Positions 26,400 to 36,400 are shown, numbered from the stretch's first letter. The stretch: 64,000 nt of DNA from JAAUSY01 sp964526735 (GCA_964526735.1 CAZGLO010000004.1:1-64000); one strand, 5' to 3'. Numbers and translations are program-made. The notes: a model not told the origin generated them from the letters alone.

Positions 26400-26440
26400 G
26401 GGCGGCGAATGGGACGGCTTTGCCGTCCCATTCGCCGCCC
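26400..26440. terminator. Perfect 19-bp inverted repeat between convergent genes
   Basis: GGGCGGCGAATGGGACGGC (26400-26418), loop TTT, exact complement at 26422-26440. It lies between the DUF2892 gene (+) and a glycosyltransferase (-), as expected of a shared terminator. However, the T8 tract is on the 5-prime side of the hairpin on the plus strand, so neither strand has the usual U-tract after the stem. Confidence 0.6.
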
Positions 26441-26496
26441 ACTTCGTCTTCCTTCCTTATCCCCTCCCTCGCTCCTCCCCCACACCCTCTCTGCTG

Positions 26497-27762
26497 CTAC
26501 AGGACAAGTGTGTGCGGCAAAAGGTGTTGGTAGATCTGTACGACCTTCTTCAGCTCGTTGGCCGCGTTGATTTTCTCGGCGGTGGCGCGGGAGGCTTGCT
26601 GCATCTCGGCAATCTGGCTTGGGGTCAGCTTGTTGAGCGCCTCTGCGATGTCCGACGGCTCAAAAGAAGGTGCCACACACCCACACCCATGCGCCTTGAC
26701 CATCGCGGCCATATCTGGCGAAGGCCCGACACACAGTGCCAACCCCGCAATGATATAGTCAAAGAACTTGTTGGGGAGCGCCATGAGTTGGTTGTAGTTG
26801 GCCGGAAACATAAAGCTAAACCCGATATCATACTGGGAAATAGCCTCTATGATACGCTCTGTAGGAACCGGATCGTGGAAGAACACCCGCCCGGGAGCTT
26901 TTTCCTCTGCTAAGTGCTGCAGTTCCTCAATATAGGTGTCGTCGTTATTCTTCACAAGCATAAAATGAAGCTCGAACCGCTCATCACAAAGGGCAATTGT
27001 CTCAATCATCAATTCAAGTTTCCGCGCTCGACCCGCTCCACCATGATGTATTAACCGTATGTGTTGGTTATTGGTAGGCGGAGCAGCAGTAGATGCTTCA
27101 TGATACTCCGGCACATTGAGTACGACCGTGGGGTCAAGGCCAAATTCTTGTTTGTACCGTTCGGCGATAGTCGGCCCGACGGTGATGGAGGAGGCGATGA
27201 AGGGGGTATACTTCTTCAGCATATGCGTAATTTTGCCGGTCTCCAGCCATTTCCACCACCAATCGTGCTCCCGCTGCAATGGCGCATACTCGTGCAAATC
27301 GGAAACCACCCGCGCTCCAGTTTTTTTCGCCGCCTCGACCGCAAGCGGCACCGCCACCCAGTCATTCGCATGAATGGCATCGCAGGGGTTGGCCTCGACG
27401 GCGGGGTAGTAGCGGCCATAGGTACGCCAATACCAACGCTCGTAGAGGGCGGGAAATACCCGTGCAAGTAGCCCTTTGAGGTAGTATTCAGTGGGGATTT
27501 TTATCTTGTAGTAGGTGCGGACAATCTCTTTGATGAATTCGGGAGTATTCTCACGCGCCGCCGCCACAAGCTCTGTATCCTCTTGCTTGGGCTTGTCAAG
27601 CGTCACCCATTTCACGCGGTCGTCGTGCTCCCACGCCGGATGGGGATGGCCAAAGCCGATGACGGTTAAATCATAATGGGGAACGAGATAGGTAATTTGG
27701 CGTAATACCCGCGCATCGCGGTAGATGGGGGATAGGGAAAGAATGCAGATAGAACGTCTCAC
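26497..27762 (-). CDS. Glycosyltransferase, GT-B fold (GT4-like)
   Basis: The 421-residue protein has an N-terminal acceptor domain (ICILSLSPIYRDARVLRQIT) and a C-terminal nucleotide-sugar domain with IRLIHHGGAGRARKLELMIE and the family acidic region DIGFSFMFPANYNQLMALPNKFFDY. It should transfer a sugar during surface polysaccharide assembly; donor and acceptor unknown. The GTG at 27762 follows AAGGA and overlaps the TGA of the ABC ATPase (GTGA), so the two are translationally coupled. A TTG 21 bases upstream is a weaker alternative. Confidence 0.85.
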   Translation of the reverse strand: MRRSICILSLSPIYRDARVLRQITYLVPHYDLTVIGFGHPHPAWEHDDRVKWVTLDKPKQEDTELVAAARENTPEFIKEIVRTYYKIKIPTEYYLKGLLARVFPALYERWYWRTYGRYYPAVEANPCDAIHANDWVAVPLAVEAAKKTGARVVSDLHEYAPLQREHDWWWKWLETGKITHMLKKYTPFIASSITVGPTIAERYKQEFGLDPTVVLNVPEYHEASTAAPPTNNQHIRLIHHGGAGRARKLELMIETIALCDERFELHFMLVKNNDDTYIEELQHLAEEKAPGRVFFHDPVPTERIIEAISQYDIGFSFMFPANYNQLMALPNKFFDYIIAGLALCVGPSPDMAAMVKAHGCGCVAPSFEPSDIAEALNKLTPSQIAEMQQASRATAEKINAANELKKVVQIYQHLLPHTLVL

Positions 27763-29051
27763 GAAATGTTCCTTGTTGTCCAAGTTAGTTTTGGCTTCAC
27801 CACGCCCCCGCTCCTCCCATAGTAATCACCTTTCAGCACGCCATCGTCAATGACATCGAAGGTAATTGCCTGCTCTATGTCGAAGGGATCGCGGCGGTTT
27901 GCCATAAACCCTCGCAGGGAGATATAAAACTTCCCTTCATTAAGCAGATTACCATAGATAATACATTGTGTCACGTAGTGGCCGCGGGGAAGGGGCTTGC
28001 CATAGTAGTGCTCTTCGTGGTTGTTCATAGAGCTGAAAACACAATAGCCGTCCATATCGTAGAGCGTGAGCGAAAACCCCGCACTTCCCCCCTCCTCCAC
28101 GATCTCATACGCAATCTCAACAACCACATCCTCCGACATATTGACAGAAGGCACTTCCTCGCCCATGTGGTTCTTGAGCGCGACGCGGCTGACCCGAACC
28201 TCCAAATTCCCCGGTCGTTTTTCGCCTTCCCACTGCTGCTTGCTCTTCTCGCTTGTCATCTCTCTGCCGAGGTAGCGCTGTATCACCGTAGAAGCATCGC
28301 CATCTTGCTGCACCTGACCATGCTCAATCAGCAGGACGCGGTGGCAGAGCGACCGCACGGCAGGCATATTGTGGCTCACAAAGATGACCGTCCGCCCTTC
28401 CCGCGCAATGTTGCCCATACGCCCAAGACATTTCTTCTGAAAGGATGCATCGCCCACCGCCAGCACTTCGTCGATGATGAGGATTTCAGGCTCAAGGTGC
28501 GCGGCAACCGCAAACGCCAGCCGGACATACATCCCGCTTGAGTAGCGCTTGACGGGGGTATCGATAAACTTGCCGATGCCTGAAAACTCGATGATCTCGC
28601 TAAATTTCTCATCGATTTCCGTGCGCCGCATCCCCAAAATCGTTCCGTTGAGGTAGACATTCTCACGGCCCGTCAGCTCCGGGTGGAAGCCCGTCCCCAC
28701 CTCCAGCAAGCTCGATACCCGCCCACGTATCCAAGCGCGACCGCTGGTTGGCTCGGTAATGCGGGACAATATCTTGAGGAGGGTTGATTTCCCCGCCCCG
28801 TTCTTGCCGATGACGCCAACGATTTCCCCCTGCTGCACGTCAAACGACACGTCTTTCAGCGCCCAGATGATATCATCGGCTTCCTGCTCGCCCTCGCCAA
28901 ACTGCGACATCTTGCGGAGGCGTTGGAGATTGCGCAGCGGGCGGCGAAACACGCTCGCCATCGCCCCCACCAACGTATCCTGGTGTTCATCCCGCGTCCC
29001 GATGCGGTAGCGCTTTGAGAGCGCTTCTGCTTGAATGGCAATATCAGACAT
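27759..29051 (-). CDS. Polysaccharide ABC exporter ATPase (Wzt/TagH-like)
   Basis: The 430-residue ATPase has Walker A VIGKNGAGKSTLLKILSRI, signature YSSGMYVRLAFAVAAHL, Walker B ILIIDEVLAVGD and switch FVSHNM. A C-terminal beta domain of about 150 residues (from RVALKNHMGEEV) resembles the Wzt_C carbohydrate-binding domain that selects the finished glycan. With the permease two bases upstream it forms an exporter that moves a lipid-linked polysaccharide across the inner membrane. Start at ATG 29051 (MSDIAIQAEALSKRYRIG). Confidence 0.95.
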   Translation of the reverse strand: MSDIAIQAEALSKRYRIGTRDEHQDTLVGAMASVFRRPLRNLQRLRKMSQFGEGEQEADDIIWALKDVSFDVQQGEIVGVIGKNGAGKSTLLKILSRITEPTSGRAWIRGRVSSLLEVGTGFHPELTGRENVYLNGTILGMRRTEIDEKFSEIIEFSGIGKFIDTPVKRYSSGMYVRLAFAVAAHLEPEILIIDEVLAVGDASFQKKCLGRMGNIAREGRTVIFVSHNMPAVRSLCHRVLLIEHGQVQQDGDASTVIQRYLGREMTSEKSKQQWEGEKRPGNLEVRVSRVALKNHMGEEVPSVNMSEDVVVEIAYEIVEEGGSAGFSLTLYDMDGYCVFSSMNNHEEHYYGKPLPRGHYVTQCIIYGNLLNEGKFYISLRGFMANRRDPFDIEQAITFDVIDDGVLKGDYYGRSGGVVKPKLTWTTRNIS

Positions 29052-29053
29052 AG

Positions 29054-30031
29054 CTATGCGACATCTGCAAAGGTGCGTTCCATGCGGCGGAAGTAGAGGC
29101 TCCCGCTGACGACGAGGAAAATCGCACTCATTGTCCCTATACTCAAGAGATCCCACGGCATGGGGTTTGTCCCCAACAACGACGACCGAAAGCCCTCAAC
29201 CACGCCCGCTATCGGGTTGATACCGTAGAGCAAGCGGTATTGGTCGGGGATGAGGCTGACGGGGTAGACCACTGGCGCGGCATACATCAGCAGTTGTACG
29301 CCAAAGCTCAATCCATAACTCACATCACGGTATTGCACCGCAAGCGATGTGAGCCACATTCCTATCCCTGCCGCCGTCAAGACCATCAGCAGGACAAGGA
29401 AGGGCAGCGTAAGGCTCCAACCAGTGGGCGATATCTGGAACCAAAACATCATCCCAAAGAGGATAATAAGCGCAATGGTGAAGTCGATCAGCTTGCCCAA
29501 TACCGCCGATAAGGGGATAATGAGGCGGGGAAAGTAGATCTTACTAATCATCCGCGCATTGGCGATGAGGCTGTTGCTTGAGGCGGTCAGGGCGTTGGAG
29601 AAATATGTCCACGGCACCAGCGCAGCGAAGCTAAACACCGCATAGGGCACTCCATCGGAGCCGATTTTGGCCAAGTTGCCGAAAACCACCGTAAACACCA
29701 GCATACTGGCAACCGGCTGGATAATCGCCCACCCTACACCCAATACCGACTGTGCATAGCGCACCCGTACATCGCGCCAAATCAGGAAGAAAAACAGATC
29801 GCGGTAGTGCCACAACTCCTGCCAATCAATCAGCCGCCACCCGGAGCTTGGAGCAATGACGATTTCTGGTATCTCCTCTGGCGGGGGAAGAGGCGAGAGC
29901 GTGGATGATGAATGCTCTGGATGCTCTCCATGCTCTCCATCGTCTGGATGTTCTGGGGTATCGGGGCTATCGTGCCCATTATGCCCATTGCGCCCCTTCT
30001 TTTCATCATGCCCGTCATGCCTATCGTGCAT
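29054..30031 (-). CDS. Polysaccharide ABC exporter permease (Wzm/TagG-like), His/Asp-rich N-terminus
   Basis: The ABC-2 permease body (about residues 62-325) starts WQELWHYRDLFFFLIWRDVR. It has six membrane segments and the family loop YFPRLIIPLSAVLGKLIDF. Ahead of it is an unusual 45-residue cytosolic head, beginning MHDRHDGHDEKKGRNGHNGH, with about ten His and many Asp/Glu. It is encoded partly by 9-bp DNA repeats. Such a head is not needed by this family; it could bind metal or be slippage by-product. Start at ATG 30031; the frame upstream is open but has no homology. Confidence 0.92.
   Translation of the reverse strand: MHDRHDGHDEKKGRNGHNGHDSPDTPEHPDDGEHGEHPEHSSSTLSPLPPPEEIPEIVIAPSSGWRLIDWQELWHYRDLFFFLIWRDVRVRYAQSVLGVGWAIIQPVASMLVFTVVFGNLAKIGSDGVPYAVFSFAALVPWTYFSNALTASSNSLIANARMISKIYFPRLIIPLSAVLGKLIDFTIALIILFGMMFWFQISPTGWSLTLPFLVLLMVLTAAGIGMWLTSLAVQYRDVSYGLSFGVQLLMYAAPVVYPVSLIPDQYRLLYGINPIAGVVEGFRSSLLGTNPMPWDLLSIGTMSAIFLVVSGSLYFRRMERTFADVA
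29912..29956. repeat. Five degenerate 9-bp tandem repeats (ATGCTCTCC type)
   Basis: Units ATGCTCTGG, ATGCTCTCC, ATGCTCTCC, ATCGTCTGG, ATGTTCTGG at 9-base spacing. On the minus strand they encode part of the permease's His/Asp/Glu/Pro-rich head (EHPDDGEHGEHPEHS). Confidence 0.85.
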
Positions 30032-30081
30032 ATATCGTGGTTTCTCACTTCCCTGTGTACAAAATGCTGCGACCGCCATGC

Positions 30082-30087
30082 TATAAT
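30082..30087 (+). promoter_or_regulatory. -10 box adjacent to the ligase start (possible leaderless mRNA)
   Basis: TATAAT at 30082-30087 would place a transcription start about seven bases on, at the ATG at 30095 itself. No ribosome site precedes that ATG. The -35 region is weak. Confidence 0.35.
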
Positions 30088-30094
30088 ATCGCCC

Positions 30095-31615
30095 ATGCAA
30101 CACCAAACAGCCTGCGAGGGAGACACAACCTCCCCATCATACCAACAGCAAACAACATGTCTATCAACATGTTTATCAACTCTGTCAACATGCCAACCAC
30201 CCCACCCCGCCCTCCCATCCGAGACCATCTTGCTGGCATTGGCGACGGTCGGAATAGGGGCATCTTTCCTACGATTACTTGTTCCGCCTCTCGCAATGGT
30301 ACTGCTTGCGGTACCGCTCTTGCTGTTTCTGCTCTTGCTCTATTGGGAGAAGCAGCACCCTGAGGCCCGAACCGCTATTGTATCACCACTTGGCTACCCG
30401 CTGCTCTTCCTCGCCCACGGGATTGCCATCAGTAGTACGTCCGGCATTGCCAGCGGTGAGACGATTGTTGCGATCCTCTTTCACTGGGGGGCGGCAGGGG
30501 GTGTCCTGCTCTTCCTGATAGCCGCACTGCTTGCACGTGGTGCCCCTCTTCGCATCTTCACCCGCGCCGTACTCATCGTGAGTACGGTTTTGCTTGTTGT
30601 CGCATCAATCACCTTGATATCGCAGTGGATATCGGCTGGTACGCTTGCCTTGATACATATTTTCCCCCGTCCCTCGCTCATTGGGATGCAGCCAAACCAA
30701 GCAGCTATCCCGATCTATCTTGGCGTGCCATTGGCGATAGGGGCGATGTGGAGAGCATCGCTGCCGTGGCAACGGTGGGCGTGGGGAGTATGGCTGTTTT
30801 GGGCGACTATCGTGCTCTTTTACACCTCGTCCCGCGGGGCATGGTTAGCATTCTTTGCGGGAGCGGGTATTGCGCTTCTTCCGCTTCTGTATACGGCCTA
30901 CCGCGCCCAACAGACCAAGCGGCTCTTTTCGGCTATTGGCCTTGCGGCGGGGTATACCCTCTTGTTTGCATCGCTATTCCTGGCCAACCACGCCATGGTA
31001 CATGAGCAGCATGCCGGTCGCCTCAGCGACAATGCTTCTCAAGAGCAGCCATCGCTCTCAACCACGCTCAAGGGGTTGACCCACTCAACGGGCCGCGGGT
31101 TTTTCTGGCAGCATGCGCTGGTTTGCTTTGCCACAAAGCCTACTATTGGCCTTGGGCCGGGCAGCTACTCGCTCAGCTACCAGCAAACATACCCAGAACG
31201 TAGTGCCATCTACACGCCGCCACATGCGCACAGTGTACCATTTGCCGTTCTTAGCGAGCTTGGGGCGATGGGCAGCATTGGGATATTGATTGTCCTCGGG
31301 TTTGCGGGATGGGTGTGGTGGCGAGGGTGGCATCAGATATCCCTCTCTACGCAGCCTGAAACGTGGTATGCAATGCTGATGTGCGGCGCGGCGGTTATTG
31401 GCGGCGGTGTCCATGCATTAGTCGAGGTGCCTGCGCCACAAAATGGCATCTTGCTGCTCTCATTGGGCGTCATAGCGGTGGCGGGTGGGAAGGCATGGCG
31501 GCCAAAAAGACCCCCTCGTTGGGCCAAATCGTGGTGGGTACATCCCCTGCATGTGCTCCTCTTCCTGCATGTAGCGGCGGCATGGGTCGTTGCCACGCTT
31601 GTCTTTGTCCAGTGA
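30095..31615 (+). CDS. O-antigen ligase/polymerase-like membrane protein
   Basis: A 506-residue polytopic membrane protein with about ten to twelve hydrophobic segments. It has the Wzy_C/O-antigen ligase signature region: a large loop containing RGFFWQHALVCFATKPTIGLGPGSY and then the conserved HAHSVPFAVLSELGAMGS. It should join or polymerise glycans on the outer face of the membrane. It is divergent from the exporter by 63 bases. The frame is open upstream to 29912, but the ATG at 30095 is the first in-frame Met before the membrane region without overlapping the permease. Confidence 0.85.
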   Translation: MQHQTACEGDTTSPSYQQQTTCLSTCLSTLSTCQPPHPALPSETILLALATVGIGASFLRLLVPPLAMVLLAVPLLLFLLLLYWEKQHPEARTAIVSPLGYPLLFLAHGIAISSTSGIASGETIVAILFHWGAAGGVLLFLIAALLARGAPLRIFTRAVLIVSTVLLVVASITLISQWISAGTLALIHIFPRPSLIGMQPNQAAIPIYLGVPLAIGAMWRASLPWQRWAWGVWLFWATIVLFYTSSRGAWLAFFAGAGIALLPLLYTAYRAQQTKRLFSAIGLAAGYTLLFASLFLANHAMVHEQHAGRLSDNASQEQPSLSTTLKGLTHSTGRGFFWQHALVCFATKPTIGLGPGSYSLSYQQTYPERSAIYTPPHAHSVPFAVLSELGAMGSIGILIVLGFAGWVWWRGWHQISLSTQPETWYAMLMCGAAVIGGGVHALVEVPAPQNGILLLSLGVIAVAGGKAWRPKRPPRWAKSWWVHPLHVLLFLHVAAAWVVATLVFVQ

Positions 31616-31620
31616 CTACT

Positions 31621-31640
31621 CCCAACCCGAAAGGGTTGGG
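31621..31640. terminator. GNRA-loop hairpin after the ligase gene
   Basis: Perfect 8-bp stem CCCAACCC/GGGTTGGG closed by a GAAA tetraloop, five bases after the ligase stop, followed by CTTCTC. It is the same stem as at 11934-11954. Confidence 0.65.
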
Positions 31641-31659
31641 CTTCTCGGGTCGAAACCCA

Positions 31660-31680
31660 GGCTGTGTAGCCCCACAGCCA
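31660..31680. repeat. Copy 1 of a GGCTGTG-N6-CACAGCCA hairpin repeat
   Basis: Stem GGCTGTG/CACAGCC with loop TAGCCC. A 21-base near-copy (19 of 21 identical) lies at 33158-33178, on the far side of the glycosyltransferase and small membrane protein genes. Confidence 0.75.
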
Positions 31681-31726
31681 GAATGTGACTGCGTATAGCA
31701 TACTATCGCACGCCCGTTCTGTAAGG

Positions 31727-32956
31727 CTAGCCAGAGCGCTGGGAAGGGGAAGTGTGTGCTTCCACCACCTCCCGCGCCACCCGCTCGGTCATATCTATCA
31801 TGTGGGTGCGGCTGAAGCGGCTGATGGCAGTTTCACGTGCCGCGGCGCTCATCGCCGTGCGCAAGGCGTGGTCTCCAAGCAACTGCTCAATAGCACGCGC
31901 AAGCGCGCCCACATCCCCCACGCCCACCATCAGGCCGGTTTTTCCCTCCTCAACCGCGCTTGGAATGCCTCCAACGCGGCTTGCGACCACGGGTAAGCCG
32001 CTCGCAAACGCTTCGATAATCGTCATTGGGAAGGCTTCATTGCAGAGCGTTGGCATAAGGAAGAGGTCACCCATCGCCAAGATATCAGGAAGCTCCTGAT
32101 TGGGGATATGCCCAAGAAACACGACCGCATGGCGCACATCCGCGGCAAGCTGTTCCAGCGTTTGGCGATATGCCCCCTCCCCCGCAATCACCAGTTTGAG
32201 GTGCGGGAAGCGGGGTAGGAGCTGCTTTACTGCGGATATCGCCTTATGCACACCTTTTTCCTGCTCCAGCCGCCCCACAACCAACAAACACGGATGTTCC
32301 TCATCAAGCCCAAACCGTGCTCGTGCCGCGGTGCGACGGGCCTCATCAGGGCAGAAGCGCGTGGTATCAATGCCGTTGGGGAGCACGGTGATGCGGTCGG
32401 CGGGGAGCGATAACTCCCACTGCCATTCCCGTGCCGTCTCCCGGCTCACCACGACCCACCGTGAAACAAAGCGGGCGGCTTTGCGCCACCGCAGCCATAA
32501 CCGCGGTAGCATTTGCAACTGCCACGCCATCCGAATACCCCCTCGCACCGACCAAAGCCCTCGCCAACGGGTTCGCAGCTCGCCGGTGGTTGAACCGTGG
32601 ATGATCACGACAACGGGGATATTGAGATCGGTCGCGACACGCTCTATATAGCCAAGCCCGCCCGCGCTCTGGCTGAGGAGGAGGTCTACGGGACGCTGTT
32701 GATGGAGGCTCACCACCTCTTGATAGCAACGTTCCCACCACGACCGGCGGTAAAAACGATAGGTGCCTGGGCCAAGATAGCGGACAGGGATCGTGTTTTC
32801 AATGCTCTCCTGGCAGCCATCAGGGCGGGGGGTGGTCAGGATAGTCACATCGTGGCCGCGCGCCACCAACCCCGACGCCAAACTCTCTGCCTGAGTCTCC
32901 ATCCCTCCGCGGATACCGTGGGCCATGGTGAGACGTTGCGGGATAATGATGCGCAT
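31727..32956 (-). CDS. Glycosyltransferase family 4
   Basis: The 409-residue GT-B enzyme has the N-terminal glycine loop GIRGGMETQAESLASGL and the acceptor-domain strand VVIIHGST. In the C-terminal domain it has LLVVGRLEQEKGVHKAI, VVFLGHIPNQELPDILAMGD and the EAFPMTIIEAFASGLPVVAS donor-binding motif of GT4 retaining enzymes. It probably adds a sugar to a lipid-linked glycan. It follows the 45-residue membrane protein by nine bases on the same strand, inside the polysaccharide locus. Confidence 0.95.
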   Translation of the reverse strand: MRIIIPQRLTMAHGIRGGMETQAESLASGLVARGHDVTILTTPRPDGCQESIENTIPVRYLGPGTYRFYRRSWWERCYQEVVSLHQQRPVDLLLSQSAGGLGYIERVATDLNIPVVVIIHGSTTGELRTRWRGLWSVRGGIRMAWQLQMLPRLWLRWRKAARFVSRWVVVSRETAREWQWELSLPADRITVLPNGIDTTRFCPDEARRTAARARFGLDEEHPCLLVVGRLEQEKGVHKAISAVKQLLPRFPHLKLVIAGEGAYRQTLEQLAADVRHAVVFLGHIPNQELPDILAMGDLFLMPTLCNEAFPMTIIEAFASGLPVVASRVGGIPSAVEEGKTGLMVGVGDVGALARAIEQLLGDHALRTAMSAAARETAISRFSRTHMIDMTERVAREVVEAHTSPSQRSG

Positions 32957-32965
32957 CGGGTGGTG

Positions 32966-33103
32966 CTAGCCGAAGAGTTTGGGGTCTTCGGGCGGCTCGC
33001 CAAGGATTTTATTCGTCAGGTAATTGGCCAACCACGCCGCCGCTGCGCCCAATACCAGGTTCAAGACCCCATTCACCAGCCGTCGCTTGATATCCGTTTC
33101 CAT
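32966..33103 (-). CDS. Small single-span membrane protein
   Basis: A 45-residue protein: METDIKRRLVNGVLNLVLG, then AAAAWLANYLTNKILGEPPE. One amphipathic-to-hydrophobic helix is flanked by a basic start and an acidic, proline-rich end, so it is likely anchored with the N-terminus inside. The ATG at 33103 follows AAGGAACG with 8-base spacing. Nine bases separate it from the downstream glycosyltransferase, so it is probably cotranscribed. No known family. Confidence 0.55.
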   Translation of the reverse strand: METDIKRRLVNGVLNLVLGAAAAWLANYLTNKILGEPPEDPKLFG

Positions 33104-33482
33104 GAAAATATCGTTCCTTGCTTTCAGTACGATAGATAATAGATAGTAGATAAGAGAGGCTGTGTTGCTCCACAGCCACCATCTTTCAGCATTCAGGATA
33201 GCACAACACGTCTGTTCTGGCAATATCGTGCGTCCCTATGGGGGCGGCGGCGTAGAAGGGGCGCTTACGTCCACAGTTCAGACATATGATATACTTTAGC
33301 AAAATGCGAGAGAACCATGATCTACCTTATTTGCGGTTTGGGCCTAGCAAGCCACGGTGGGGAAAAGAGGGTGGAAAGCACAGTCGGAGCTTCATTCCGT
33401 ATATGCGAAGCAGGCTGTTGATTTCCCCTGTCCAAAAGCAAACAAAGCCGTTCCCAGAGAATCTTCGTTCGAGGAAATGACC
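33104..33482. other. Intergenic region with hairpin repeat and possible kinase promoter
   Basis: About 380 bases. It holds copy 2 of the GGCTGTG hairpin (33158-33178), short GATA repeats (33131-33150) and a TATACT -10-like hexamer (33290-33295) with no clear -35. The reading frame of the kinase gene is open back to 33357 but lacks similarity there. Confidence 0.5.
33158..33178. repeat. Copy 2 of the GGCTGTG-N6-CACAGCCA hairpin repeat
   Basis: Stem GGCTGTG/CACAGCC with loop TTGCTC; differs from copy 1 at two loop positions only. Confidence 0.75.
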
Positions 33483-36400
33483 ATGCTCACTTCAGGTAGC
33501 GTTCTGCAACATCGCTACGAAATTCTTGCGGTGCTTGGCCACGGCGATTTGAGTACCGTGTATCAAGCGCACGACCGTCGGCTCAACAAACAGGTTGCTG
33601 TCAAAGAGATTTTTCACGACGACCCCGATTTCCTGCGTCAATTTGAGCGGGAAGCGCAGATCTTGGCGCGCCTTGATCACCCCGCGCTCCCGGACGTGAC
33701 CGACTCCTTCACGGAAGAGGGTACCTATTACATTGTCACCAAGTATATTGATGGCGAGACGCTTGACGACTACCTCGACCGCCAACCAGAGCGCTGCATC
33801 AATGAGAATGAGGCCATTCGGATCGTCCGCCCCGTCCTCGACGCGCTTGAATATCTCCACAGCCAACAGCCGCCCATCATCCACCGCGATATCAAGCCCA
33901 GCAACATTCGCATTGCGCCCAATGGCAAGGTCTACCTGGTCAATTTTGCCTTCCCCAAGGCCTACGACCCCAATATGAAGATCTCGATTGGCGAACGCGG
34001 CTTAACACCCGGCTTTGCGCCACTTGAGCAGTATGGGCGGGGCACAACCGACCATCGCTCTGACTTCTATGCCTTGGGAGCAACGCTTTATATGATGCTC
34101 AGCGGCGTAAGAACCTTACCCGAAGCGCCAGACCGCATGCGTCAAGACCCACTCCTCCCCCTCCGGCAGCACAACCCCGCCGTCTCGCAGCGCATAGAGC
34201 GCATTATTTCGCGAATGATGGCGCTCTGGCCCGAAGACCGCTATCCTGATGTGGGGGCGCTTCGGCAGGCCCTCACCGGCTCGCAGACAGGAGCACGCTC
34301 CTTCTCATTCAGCCAAATCCTCTCTGCGCTGCATATCCCCAAACATATCCCTCATCTATGGATAGCTATAGCGGTGTCAATTGTCTTTTTCCTTGTTGGG
34401 GGAGGGGCGTTGCTGGCCTTCCGAGACGAAACGCCAGATGATACGCCCCAATCAGAGAATGTCGATGTAACGCTTGGTGATGCAAATGCATTTTTGACCG
34501 CCATGCCCGGCACCCCAATCGCGGGAGAGGTGGCAACGACCGTTGAAGGGGCCGATGGAACAACAACGTCCGCAATAACATCCGCAAAAACGACCATCAC
34601 AGGCGATCTCCCTCCAACAGAAACGATCACAGAAACAAACACTGCTCCCAATGCGGCAGGTGCGTCCGAAGGGGACGCGGTTGAGGAGACCGCCACGCCC
34701 ACACCCGCAGGCCCACTTGGGAGGATTGCATTTGTCTCTGAGCGCGGTGGCGACCGCGATATTTACGTTGCGAATGCGGATGGAAGCGATCTCACCAACA
34801 TAAGCGACGATAATGGCGATAATAATGACCCGGCGGATGATTGGTACCCCTCGTGGTCGCCCGACGGCACGCAAATCGCCTTTTTCGTGGGGTCATTCCA
34901 AGATGCCGATATCTACACCGTCAATGCGGATGGCTCCGGGCGCACGCAGCTGACCAATAGCGGCGCGACAGAAGGCGTGCCTGCGCTTGCACCGGCGTGG
35001 TCTCCCGATGGCGAGAAGATTGTTTTTCAGCTTGGCAGCCAGCAAGACGCTGAAATCTACGTGATGAACGCCGACGGTTCGGAGCGGACGCGGCTGACCA
35101 ATAACGATGTGAGCGATGAAGACCCAACATGGTCACCCGACGGCACGCAAATTGCCTTCTACTCCTATCGAGCGGGCAATGCCGATATCTATGCAATGAA
35201 TGCCGACGGCAGTGGCGAGACGCGGCTCACAACCAGCAACGCCGATGATGCCCACCCAACGTGGTCGCCCGACGGTACGCAAATCGCCTTCTACTCCCTC
35301 CGCGACGGCAACCGCGAAATCTATGTGATGAACGCCGACGGCAGTGAACAGACGCGGCTCACGACCAACGACGCCGATGATACTCACCCGACGTGGTCGC
35401 CTGATGGCCGCTATCTTGCGTTTGTCTCGTCGCGGGATGGCAACCAAGATATCTACCTGATGCGCGCCGATGGCAGTGAACAAACGCGGCTCACAACCAA
35501 CGACGCCGATGAGTTCTACCCCGCCTGGTACTCGCAAGCCCTTCCCGCGCCGCAGCCGACGGAGGAAAGGCCTACCATCCCTGCGACCTCCTCCGCAACT
35601 CCCGCCGCCGCCGAAGAAGAACCAACCGCGTCGGAAGTACCAGAAGCGTTGCCGACAGAGACGTTCACTCCTATCCCCTCTCCCACATTGGCCGCGATAG
35701 AGCGCTCGCAGGAGGTGGGGAAGATTGCGTTTGTCTCGGAGCGGGATGGCAATGCCGATATCTATACGATGAACGCCGACGGCTCTGAGCCGACCAACAT
35801 CACGAATAACAAAGCCTCTGACTGGTCGCCGTCGTGGTCGCCAGATGGCCAACGCATCGTCTTCCATTCGGGTATTTTCCAGAACACTGAGCTGTATGCC
35901 ATCAATGCGGACGGCTCCGACCGCAACCGGCTCACCACCAACCTGGTCAGCGAAGATATCTCGTCATTGGCACCGTCGTGGTCTCCCGACGGTGGCCGCA
36001 TCGCATTCCAGTTTGGCGATCAGGACGACGCCGAAATCTATGTCATGAGCGTGGAGAAGGGCACCCGCACCCGCCTCACGACCAACAACGGCAGCGATGA
36101 AGCACCCGCGTGGTCGCCTGACGGGCGGTTTTTGGCATTCCACTCCTACCGCGATGGCAGTGCTGAAATCTATGCGATGAACGCCGACGGCTCAAAGCAG
36201 ACGCGGCTCACGACTAGCGGCGGTAAAGCACCCTCGTGGTCGCCTGATGGCAGCCAAATCGCCTTTTTCTCCTTCCGCGACGGCAATAGTGAGATCTACG
36301 TGATGAACACCGACGGCTCAAAGCAGATGCGGCTGACTAGCAATGAGGCGAGTGATGAGTCGCCTTGTTGGTCGCCAGATGGCTCAAAGATTGCGTTTGT

